Of a stretch of DNA of 64,000 bases, positions 8,407 through 18,700 are shown piece after piece (positions within the stretch are counted from its first letter, which is position 1; each line of letters starts with the position of its first letter). This stretch comes from Cardiocondyla obscurior. Taxonomy: Eukaryota > Arthropoda > Insecta > Hymenoptera > Formicidae. Position numbers and translations under genes: made by a program. The stretch is taken from positions 434,001-498,000 of the forward strand of contig NC_091885.1 in the NCBI RefSeq assembly GCF_019399895.1, in the 5' to 3' direction. The notes beneath the pieces are model-generated. The model ran no database searches. It was not told the origin of the DNA and saw only the letters and a list, made by a program, of their open reading frames with translations.

Positions 8407-11400
8407 TTAATGATCTATAAAGGCTTTTAGTCGGTTCGCGTGTACTCGCGTTGTTTTTCGGCCCTTTCTTATTGTATAATTTACGTCGCCGTTCCGTTCG
8501 ATTATTATATACGGTCCTATCCATTTAGCATCTAATTTTTTCGATCGCCCCCTTCGTACCGTTTCGTCGTGCAGTAACACATGGTCGCCTACCTTGAATG
8601 CGCGCGGATTTATTTTCTGATCGAACGCACTTTTTGTTTTTTCCTTTTTTAGTCTGGCATTTTCTCTGGCTATCCGGTTGGCCGCGCGCAATCGCTCGCG
8701 TAATTCTTGCGCGTAATTTTCGTAAGAGTACGTTAGTTTGGGCGCCGTGGTCAGTGCTGTAGGTAGCATTGCCTGGTGCCTGTACACAAGTTCGAATGGG
8801 GTGAATCCCGTGGATGTGTGGGGCGTGGTGTTATAAGTGAACATCGCATAGGGTAGCCACTCATCCCAGTCGGTTTGTTCTTCATTCAGATAATGTCGCA
8901 GATATTCCGCTAGGGTTCTATGCGATCTCTCTAGCGCCCCGTTCGTTTCAGGGTGGTATGCGGTGGTTTGAATCTTGTTTATTTTCAAAAGTTTACAGGT
9001 TTGTTTAAAGATTTCGCTTAGGAAGTTGGTCCCTTGGTCCGTGAGAATATTCTCGGGTATGCCGTGCTCGAGAATTATCTTTGTCGCGAACGCCTTGGCC
9101 ACGGTAGCCGCTTCTTGGTTCGGTAACGCGATAGCCTTGCTGAACTTAGTTAGGAGATCTTGAAATGTCAGCACGTATTTATTTCCGGCGGTCGTTATCG
9201 GTAGCGGTCCCACGATGTCCAGGGCGCATTTCTCAAAGGGTTTCCCTGGCGTGTCCGTTAATATCAGCGGCATTTTCGTTTTTCGGCTTAATTTGTTCTT
9301 TTGACAATTTACGCATTTCTGGATGTACTTTTCGATATCTTTATTCATTCCGGGCCAATTATGACGTAATTTGATCCTATTTATTGTGCGATTTACTTCC
9401 TGGTGTCCTCCTAAGGGGGAGTCGTGATATTCTTTGAGTATTTTTATTTTCTCTTCTTCGCTGTATTTCTGTTCTTCGTCGGTCTCGTTTGTGCTGACTC
9501 CGATAAACTCCTCTGGCGGGTTTCTGCTGAGCGCGTCCGCGTTTGTATTCTGCTTGCCTGACTTATGCACGTTGTCATATGTGTACTCTTCTAGTTTTAG
9601 TCTCCACCTGATTAATCGTGATCCCGGATCGTTAACGTTAAATAGCCACACGAGTGGTTTATGATCCGTGATTATAATAAAACGCGTGCCATAAATGTAC
9701 GGGCGAAAATGTTTTACCGCCCAGACTATTGCTAGTAGCTCTTTTTCCGTTGTACTGTAGTTTTTCTCCGCTTTATTTAGTATTCTGCTAGCGTATGCGA
9801 TAGGGCGGTCTTCTCCTATTTCCCCTTGCGACAGAATAGCCCCGATCGCGTAGTCCGAGGCGTCGGTGGTAATCAGAAAAATTTTTTCGAAATTCGGATA
9901 GCTTAGCACAGGGGCGGTAGTCAGTTTTTCTTTCAGTATCTCGAAAGCTTGCTGTTGCTCCATTTCCCATTTGAAAACGCTGTCTTTTCGCGTAAGCGCG
10001 GTTAAAGGTTTTGCGGTTTTTGAAAAATTTTCGATGAATTTGCGATAATATCCCGCTAGCCCTATAAATGATTGTACGTCGCGTACTCGTTTTGGCGTCG
10101 GGAATTGTTGTATTGCAGTTAGTTTAGATGGGTCGGGTCGTATTCCTCCCTCCGTTATTATATGTCCTAAATATAAAACTTCCTTCCTGAGAAACTCGCA
10201 CTTCTCAGGTTGAAGTTTCAGATTATGTTGGCGCAATCTTTTTAATACCTCCACGAGTCGCTTGTTGTGTTCGTCTAACGAGGCTCCGTAAATTACGATA
10301 TCATCGAGGTACACTAGACATTTTATTCCCTGGAGACCCGATAGTACCGAGTTCATGAGTCGTTGGAAAGTAGCTGGCGCATTTTTCAACCCGAACGGCA
10401 TTCGATTGAATTCGTAATGCCCCAACGCCGTTGAGAACGCGGTTTTCTTTTTGTGCTCCTCGTGCATAGGAATTTGATGGTATCCTGACGCGAGGTCTAA
10501 TGTTGTAAAATATTTCGCGTTTCCCAGTTGGTCTAGGATATCCGTAATGTTCGGTATAGGGAACGAATCTCCCACTGTGGCGTCGTTTAGCTTCCGGAAA
10601 TCGACAACTATCCGGAGTTTCGGGTTCCCTGACGCGTCGGCTCGCTTCGGTACCACGAGTATGGGCGCATTCCACTGGCTCGTGCTTTCGCGAATAATTC
10701 CTTCGTTCATCATTTTATCTATCTGTCGATTTACTTCTTCTTTATGGCGCTCCGGCAACCGGTAGGGTCGGCAGTTTATGGGCTTTATTCCCGCGTCGTT
10801 ATTTATTTCGTGCGCTACCGCGGAAGTGTGAGAGAGAGTATCGCCAGCGAGGTAGAATGTGTCGCAAAAGTTTGCACAGATTTGCCGCAGCTTGTCGTCC
10901 TTTTCCTTGTTTAAATGTGATGTCCGCAGCTGTTCGTTTAATGCTTTTATCCGTGTCTGTACCTTGCCGTCGCTTGGCGCGTCGCGTAACGCGAGTACCG
11001 GCGCCGAGTCAGCAAATTCCGCGCGGTGAACGACCAGTCGTGGCGTCGGAAAAACTATCGGTTTTTCGGTTGTATTAATTACGCTGATAGGACACGCGTT
11101 GTCTATCGGATCGACTAGGCAATTCCCGATCAAGATCCCGGGTGCAGGCTCGTGTGCGTAGATTATGCCCACCCGGTTTTCGTCTGTAATCGCGCGCACG
11201 ATGGTCTCGCTGCGCGGCGGTAACATGATGCGAGCGTACGGATGGAGTGGGAATGTAACACGATTTATACTTAAGCGACCGTTCTCTACGTCATACACGG
11301 TCCGCTGAGTCTTTAAAAAGTCCATACCGAGAATTCCCTCGTAATCGATGGGGAAATCGTCCGGCACGACGTGCATATCGTGGTGCACGAAGGTAGTTTT

Positions 11401-13441
11401 GAGGCGGATCGTGGCGTTACATTTTCCGAGGGTTTTCGCCTTATGCCCCGTTACTCCTGTTAAAGCGGTCGAGCCGGAGAAAATGGGGGTGGTACCTTTT
11501 AGTTTTCCTACCTTTATAAGCGTAACCGCGGCACCTGAGTCGACGAGGAAAGTAGCCTTTCCGTTTTTCGCTTGGAAGATCGGTAGAGTGACGAGATCGA
11601 GCTGTCGACTCCTCGTGTCTTCTGCCAGGTGCGCTATTTGGTAATCTCTTGCGAGTCGGGTCTCCTGCTGGCGCGGCGAAACAGCGGTTCCCGGGCCGCT
11701 TCCTACCATATCTGTATTCGGTTCTCTCTCTTGGCAATGCGCGGTGTTAACTACAGGGGCCCTCCTCGGCGGGGGGTGCGGTCGGGAGTCGCGTCTAATG
11801 TTTTCACGAGGTCCCGTCTCGCGTTTCAGGCGTCGGCATTCCTCGCGCGTGTGCCCGGGTATGCTGCAATAGGAGCAATGTTTCGTTGTGGTGTGCACGC
11901 GTGGCGGGTGATCGGCTCGCGGTAACGGGAAACGTTGCGCGTAACGGCTCGTGCGACAAGCGAATTCCGCGTGTCCTTGCTTCCCGCATTTTTGACAGGC
12001 TGGCGGGGGGCGTCGCGGCGGCGGGTCGCGGTCCAGGAAGAATCGCGTCGGTATACCGCGTTGTCTTTCCTCTATGACCGCCCCCGCGATGGCCTGTTGC
12101 AACGTAGTATAATTCCGCGACCGTACGATTATTTGAGTATACGGGAGGAGTCCGGCCTGGTAATTTTGTAGCACTTGTTCCTGTATGGAATTCCAAATGC
12201 CGCGTTTCTCGTCATCTGAATATTTCGGATTTTCGCTTAAGGCGTCGTATAGTTCAGTCGCGAGGGAGTCTGCTCGGAATCCAAAAGCTTGCGCGCTTTC
12301 CCCATGTCGTTGTCGCAGATTATTAAAGTCAATTTGTAGGTATGAGGTGCCCCGTCGTTGCACGTATGCTTCCTCTATTTCGCTTAAGAATTGTGAGAAT
12401 CCGACGACTTTCCCAGTCTCGAAACGCGACAGCGCGCGTCCCGTCAATTTTGTGTACAGTATTGCGGCTAATAATTCATTTTCGTCCGCCGGGTCTATTT
12501 TCCGCGCGACGTCTTCACAGGCTTTATTTTTTGGCGTGCGTCTCGTTTCCGTCGAAGGAAGGGATCGTTTCGAGGGCATGCTTCATCGACAGGTATTGCC
12601 GGGGGTTGTCCAAAGAGAATCGTACGTCATCGCGGTCTTGAGTTAGCGGTTCCCGTCGTGCGGCTACCGGCTCCGATGTCCGTGTGGAGTGGAGCGGTTC
12701 TCGCAACGTGCTTAGCTCGATTTCTACCCGATCTAGGCGCCTGTTTATTTCTTGTATGGCGTCCAAAATCGTACTTAAAGTATCGCTATGGGGTGCCGGT
12801 GAGCGCCTCCGTGTGATCGGAGAAGGGGGTTCGGGTCTGGGCCGCTTTATTACGGTGTCGGCGGTTGACACAGGGGTGCCGCCGGCGGCCTCCTCCCTTG
12901 ATTCACTCGTTCCGTCGCGATCGCCATGGTCTGTTACCATGAAAATTCGCTCGCCGGGGTTCGTTTTAACTGGTTGATTTTCGTAGGGCCTTGAGGAGGT
13001 CCCTTGATTATTGCGGGTAGAGTTTCGGCCGCGTCGTCGCATTTCTAACTCGTCTACTATTTCCGCGGGATCAAATATACTACTGTCGTATGAGGTAAGA
13101 GAGAATTCGCCGCATTGCGATACGTTGCTTATATCGCTACCTGCTTCTTCTAATAGCCTCTTCCGGTCGCTTTTTTGCGTTTCGTCGGTAGGTCGTGCTA
13201 AATTTAAGTCGGTTTCGTCGCACGGTTCGGTTTCTTCGCGCGGATCAAGTTCGGCTGAGCTTTCGCTATCGCTCTCTGTATTTAATGCCCGACGCACGTT
13301 ATCGCGGATTTCGCGTAGGGCGGTGGCTGCAATGTCTATGGGGTTCTCAGGGGGTGGTCGCCGTGCCCTGTGGCCTGATTCGCTATGTAGCCAAGATTCG
13401 TTAGCTATTTGGGCTCGCAAACCGGAGTCTTCGTCCGACAT
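8407..13441 (-). pseudogene. gag-pol: Gypsy-A gag-pol, one frameshift in gag
   Basis: Gag starts at 13441 (MSDEDSGLRAQIANESWLHS, parallel to the Gypsy-B start) and runs open to 12524. The rest is open from about 12560 to 8407. The break lies in an A-run near 12535-12555 and looks like a deletion of a few bases. Beyond it: two CCHC zinc knuckles (about 11990 and 11860), aspartic protease (LVDSGAAVTLIKVG), reverse transcriptase with YLDDIVIYG, RNase H (TTDASDYAIGAIL), integrase with an HHCC-type zinc region, catalytic residues in DIVGP, TDQGTNF and NGALERSH, and a GPY/F-type C-terminus. Length would match the roughly 1645 residues of its intact sisters. Confidence 0.85.
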
Positions 13442-13810
13442 CGACTAGTCGGGTTAAGATTGACAATAAAGTTATATTTCGGACTTACACTAACGCAAGG
13501 TGCCGCATGGCGCTGTCTCTGCTTCCGGGTTTTCTCGTTGCCTTTTCCTTCCGGTCCTTGTCCACGGCTGTCCGTTCCTTCGAGTGGCTGCGGCCGGGCT
13601 GCTGCTACCTTAGCTTATCTCCCAGCTGTTCGGCCTCTCCGATGTCGAGCGCGTGCGATATCGGCAGAACCGCTGCTTGTGCTGTCCTAGTCTTCTTCTT
13701 CTTTGTAGGATGAGTCCGACGTCTCACTTTTATTTTTGTTTCAGAGATCTTCTATATGGCCCGCCGAGAGTAGCGGGACGTCGCCGGAGCGGTGCCTCGC
13801 CGGGGGGCGG

Positions 13811-13828
13811 ATCCCACCGCTGCCACCA
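13811..13828 (-). other. Gypsy-A primer-binding site, tRNA-Leu
   Basis: Read on minus, TGGTGGCAGCGGTGGGAT lies three bases inside the 5' LTR. It is an 18-base match to the complement of a eukaryotic tRNA-Leu(AAG) 3' end (ATCCCACCGCTGCCACCA), matched from memory of the tRNA. Confidence 0.75.
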
Positions 13829-13831
13829 GAA

Positions 13832-14239
13832 TGTTGCACCCGGACGGTGCAAGGGGTCCGTCCTCCCGGTTCTTTTGTATATCCGCGAGGACTAAATAAA
13901 GTGTAAACTCCTTTTTACGTAGATGTTCTTTATTTCCCTCTGTTTGTTTGCTCAGACTTCGGGCAGCGTTATTCCGGTGTAGTAGTTATTAGAATGACCC
14001 GCGGGCATTCGGTGGCCGCGGGTTTTATACGCGACTGTTGTTAAGGCGGAAAAGCAACAGTCCGCGGATTTCGGGCGCATAGGACAGTGACCGCGTTCGG
14101 TCATTGCCTATGCGAAAAAGTGCAAGGCGTCGATCGGTCAGCGGATTCCGCGATCGGAAGATCCGATCGACGCTGGTTGTTAACCCGGCCTGTGCCTTTG
14201 CGTGCGCGGCCTTGCTGTTGCCAGGATCGGGTTACAATA
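13832..14239 (-). repeat. Gypsy-A 5' LTR
   Basis: About 408 bp, TGTTGCACCCGGAC...GGGTTACAATA; the terminal CA has become TA. The right two thirds (from GACCCGCGGGCATTCGG) nearly match the 3' LTR, but the first ~150 bp are clearly different, so the pair is mosaic. Confidence 0.8.
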
Positions 14240-14749
14240 GTATTTCTTCTTCTTCCTTGGCGCTAAAAATCCAATTTCCTGGAGTATCAAGAACTTTCCA
14301 GTATGTTTTTTGTAATTCCTATAATATTATGTTACATTGATTTAATATTAATTTTCTATTAAGCATCAAGTCGATGTTGCAGCTGGGCGTCTGTCTTATC
14401 TTTCTTAAAAGAGATGTAGCGGGACATATTAAAGTAGAACTCGTGGTTGAACATTTTTCCAAGTTTTCTACTTCTAATTCATAGTAACTATCAGTCTTCA
14501 TTTATTGCAATATATTCTGTATTTGGTTTTATTATAGCATATTTGTCTCCATCCAAATTTTGTTTTGCCGGTAATGGTACGGCTTTATATAATTTATATT
14601 GTCCTGGACTTATTAATGGTATATGTAGTGCGTAGATTAATCGGTTTTTAAAATATGCAATTTGTAAATTTGATATTTTAATTAATTGATCCATTCCTTC
14701 TTCATTTATTGTTACGGGAAATTCTTTGTGTGGAACTCGTTCTCTGATT
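14240..14749 (-). pseudogene. Fragment of a different errantivirus-like env
   Basis: Minus-strand frames at 14749 to about 14491 (RERVPHKEFPVTINEEG ... LIYALHIPLISPGQYKLYK ... EYIAINED), about 14505-14319 (SYYELEVENLEKC ... CNIDLML) and about 14320-14240 (TYWKVLDTPGNWIFSAK) together read as the central ectodomain of an F-like env from another Gypsy lineage. They are separated by frameshifts. Both ends are cut by LTRs (Gypsy-A on the left, Gypsy-B on the right). Confidence 0.65.
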
Positions 14750-15275
14750 TGTTGTAACCCAAACCCCGTTACAACACGAAACATGACGCAGGGCATTTCG
14801 GAATAAGTATCTCGTAATTAAATAACCTCGGAGGATGCAAGATCAGCAAACCTCCTTAAGAAATTAAATAATAAAAGAAACACGTGCGAGAACTTATTGC
14901 CGAAATCGCTGAGGTTGCATTCGCCGAACTACCGAAGTTCGGCATTGCAACCCGAGGAGGCCAAGGCTCTGCGTCACTATTAAATAACCGCGGCCCGTCA
15001 CGGACGGGCAGTCGCATCATAGTCCGTACCGTAAACTGAGAGCGGTGATAACGAAAGTTCGGTCGCGTGCCAAGTAAGAAGAAACCTCGCGGAGACGAGA
15101 ACGCGTGACAACGCGAGGACGTGTGCCGAACCGACAGAGGGAGAACATAGGGAGATAGAAAAGAAACAGTGTAATCAATTAAAAATCCTAATCTTTTATT
15201 ACGACAACTTATTATTTCGCCCTCTCTATCACGGATCCCGAAGGACGGACCCCGTGCACCGGCCCCGGTGCAACA
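14750..15275 (+). repeat. Gypsy-B 5' LTR
   Basis: 526 bp, TGTTGTAACCC...CCGGTGCAACA, followed four bases later by the primer site. The 3' partner is missing. It shares the GGACGGACCCCGTGCACCG motif near its end with the other LTRs of this group. Confidence 0.8.
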
Positions 15276-15279
15276 AAAG

Positions 15280-15297
15280 TGGTGGCAACGGTGGGAT
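15280..15297 (+). other. Gypsy-B primer-binding site
   Basis: TGGTGGCAACGGTGGGAT, one base different from the Gypsy-A site and from the tRNA-Leu(AAG) complement; identical to the Gypsy-D site. Confidence 0.7.
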
Positions 15298-15482
15298 CCG
15301 CCCTCTGGGAGGCGCAGTCGCCTACTCTGCGACGGCGAGGACGATTTCTGGAACAAAGATAAAATCAAAGATTAGTACAAAACTTATTTACGAGACGAGA
15401 CGGACACAACAGTGAAAAAAGTATTGAGTCAGCAGTAGACTCAGTACCTGAAACCGTGATAAAAGAAAGGAAGGAAGAAACA

Positions 15483-15650
15483 GCCAAGCAGTGCGACGAG
15501 GAAGCAACATAGCGGCCAAGTAGTGCGACGAGGAAAACAACATAGCGGCCAAGCAGTGCGACGAGGAAAGCAACATAGCGGCCAAGCAGTGCAACGAGGA
15601 AGGCAACATAGCAGCCAAGCAGTGCGACAAGGAGAGCAGTATAGCAGCCA
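15483..15650 (+). repeat. ~36-bp tandem repeat in the Gypsy-B leader
   Basis: About five copies of a unit around GCGGCCAAGCAGTGCGACGA, between primer site and gag ATG. The overlapping minus-strand frames here are repeat artefacts. The Gypsy-D leader has its own 18-bp repeats at the same place (about 61360-61420). Confidence 0.8.
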
Positions 15651-15722
15651 GCAGCAAAGCAGATCAAACATGCGAGTCACAGCGTTAATGTAAGTCCGAA
15701 ATATTTTGTAACCGACCGATCC

Positions 15723-18700
15723 ATGTCGGATAGCGAATTAGAACTACAACGCCGCGTTGCAAACAATTCGTGGCTACACAGCCAAGCGGCTAGACGAGCG
15801 TTACAGCCGACACCTGTGCGACCATTGCGAGTCGCCATAAACGCATTAAACGACATTAGAAATAGGGTACGCCGCGTGTTAGAATACGAAGACGACCCCG
15901 CGACAGAAAGCGAGGAATCCGTGAATGTTATCACGCCGCGCGAATTTGATTTTGGCGAAATAGACGACGCGTTATTAAACCGCGGAGACGGAAATATTGC
16001 GCGCCGTACACATAATCAAATACTCGCAGACACCCCGAGCGACATTAGCGGTATTTCGGACAGGGGAGAATTCTCCTTAACGTCATACGATAGTAGCGTG
16101 TTTGATCCCGCGGAAATTTTCGCAAATAATTTAAACACTACCCGTGAAAAAATGACACATAATTACTCATTGCTGGACGGAGCGGTTGGGGGAGTACCGG
16201 AGATACTCATCGACAGAGAGGTAAACGCGTTGCGAGAGCTACATACCGCGACGCCACACCCGACACAACGACAAGAACGATTATTAGAACAAGTACTCGA
16301 AAACTTGCGGGAAATGAATTCCCGAATTGTTCGCCTCGAACGGCGACCAAACGAAAACCGAGAAACGCGGGGAAATCAAGAACTCATCGAAGGAAACGAA
16401 CGCCCGCACGGAGAGGTACGAAATAGACCAACAGAGCCAATATCTACGTTTAAACTTAAGGACGCACGAGCAATGATTCCGACGGTAGACGGAACAAATC
16501 ATGCTCAAACGAAAGAATTTTTAAAGGCATGCGCGTACGCCGCGAGACATGTCGCACGCGAAGATACCGAAACGCTGTTAGAAGCAGTACTCTGCACGAA
16601 ATTGAAAGGCGCCGCGCTATTAGATTTCGACGCAAGAGACATCACGACGTTTGACCAATTCCTAAAAGAATTCGAAAAAACATATTTGAGAAAAAAGGGG
16701 ACTTCGCGTTTACAGACAGAAATGAGCTCGTTGAAACAAAAATACGGAGAAAGTGCGTCTACATACGGACTACGCGTACAAAAAACCGCGATGGAATTAT
16801 ACGAAGCGATGACGGATGAAAAAGAAATGACCAGCGAACAGAAACGGACGGTTTTAAAATTAATACAGCGACAAGCGTTACATTATTTCCACATGGGACT
16901 AACAGACGACATTAAAACAATGGTCCGCTCGCAACATTTCGAGACGTTAAAAGACGCAATAGAAGGCGCAGTGAAAGAAGAAAAAATAAGGACAACGAAA
17001 TATAAGGGCACGTATGAGAAAACGCGAACAAACGAAACGCACGAAAAACCGCGATCATCAAGCATTACATGCAACAAATGCGGGAAAGCAGGGCATATAG
17101 CACGCGAATGCCGAAGCAGCAAGCATATAAACGGATTCAACTTGCCGCGAGCCGAAACACGTGCGAGAATCAATAACACAGAGAAATTCTGCACACACTG
17201 CAGAAAGCCAGGACACACTCGAGACGAATGCTGGTCGATGAACGGACGGCCAGACACGCGATGGCAAAGAAAAGACAACAGACAAACAATACGCACAAGA
17301 CAATCACCCGCGATAAACATAGCTCGCACAAGTAGGAATAGAAAAGAAACCAGCCGAAGCAAGGAAAGCGGAAGCGAGAGCGAAGAAGAAAGACAGAGAC
17401 CAAGAGTGATAAGAGCGGCAAGAGAGTATCAAGTTGCGAATATAGCGACGAAAGAAGTGAGCAACGGATTAAAACTCATCACGCTAAACGTCGAACAAGC
17501 GAAAAAGGGAAGATTAAATTTATTGGTGGATTCAGGAGCAACAATCACACTAATAAAAGTAGGAAATTTAAAGGAAGACACACCGATAATAGAAGAAAAA
17601 ATGGCATTAACGGGTGTCACAGGACATAAAATCAATACGATAGGGAAAATAAGAGCAACAATTAAAATAGGCAGGAAAAATGTAAAACAAAAAATGTACG
17701 TAGTAAGAGACGATTTCCCGATCGAGTACGAAGGAATACTAGGGATAGATTTTCTGACAAAACAACGAGCATCTTGCTTGCACGGAAAGGAGCAGATAGT
17801 AATAGACGGAGTAAAATTTAAATTACATCCGTACGAAAAATATATACTACCCCCGCGCAGCGAAACAATACTCCGAGCAATTACAAGTCAGAATCAAGTA
17901 GGAGTAATTAATGCGGAAGAAACAAAACCAGGAGTATTCATAGGAAACTGCCTGGTAGCACCAAAAGATAACGAGTGCCCAGTAAGTGTGCTCAACATGA
18001 CAGAGGAACCGATGGAAATACATACACCGCAAGTGGAGATAGAAGAACTGAGAACCATCAACTCCGCAAAAGTGCTGACGCTGAATAAAAGAACCGACAA
18101 CGAAACGATACAGGAGCGCAGCGAAAAACTAATGAAGCAGCTAAGAACGAATCATCTAAACAAAGAAGAAAAAAGGGAGCTCGAAAAAATATGCCTACAT
18201 TACTGTGACATATTTTATTTAGAAGGTGACGCACTAACGTACACAGCAGCTGTCAAACACGAGGTAAATACACCAAACGAAAATCCGCCAATAAATAGTC
18301 GCCCGTATAGACTACCAGAAAAACACAAAGAAGAAGTAAATAGACAAATAGAAAAAATGTTGAAAGAAGACATAATTCGCCAGAGTAGCAGCCAATGGAA
18401 CGCGCCTATACTGGTAGTACCAAAGAAAGTAGACGCGTCAGGAAAAGCGAAATTGAGAATAGTGGTAGATTTCCGAAAAATCAACGAAATAACAATAGGT
18501 GATTCATTTCCAATACCAAATATCACCGAAATACTAGATCAGCTAGGAAACGCGAAATACTTTACCACATTAGACCTTGCATCTGGGTATCACCAAATAC
18601 AAATGAAAGAAGAACATAAATGCAAAACAGCATTCTCAACACCACATGGGCATTACGAATTTAATAGAATGCCCTTCGGGCTAAAAAACGCCCCCGCAAC

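Larger units (their letters stand above)
5136..14239 (-). mobile_element. Gypsy-A, errantivirus-like LTR retrotransposon
   Basis: Read on the minus strand the order is 5' LTR (14239-13832), tRNA-Leu primer site, gag-pol (13441-8407), an opposite-strand cysteine-rich frame, env (7458-5683), polypurine tract and 3' LTR (5541-5136). Both gag-pol and env carry frameshifts, so it is not autonomous. Flanks (GGTG on the left, GTATT on the right) do not form a target duplication. The left flank is element X1 while the right flank is an env scrap, so the present arrangement is not one simple insertion. Confidence 0.85.

Noticed and set aside
15483..15650. CRISPR-like regular repeats
   Set aside because: Repeats are contiguous with no distinct spacers and lie in a retrotransposon leader of a eukaryotic genome.
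15365..15680. Three overlapping minus-strand frames rich in repeated LLGRYVAFLVAL-like blocks, superficially membrane proteins
   Set aside because: They are the reverse translation of the 36-bp leader repeats of Gypsy-B, in several frames at once.
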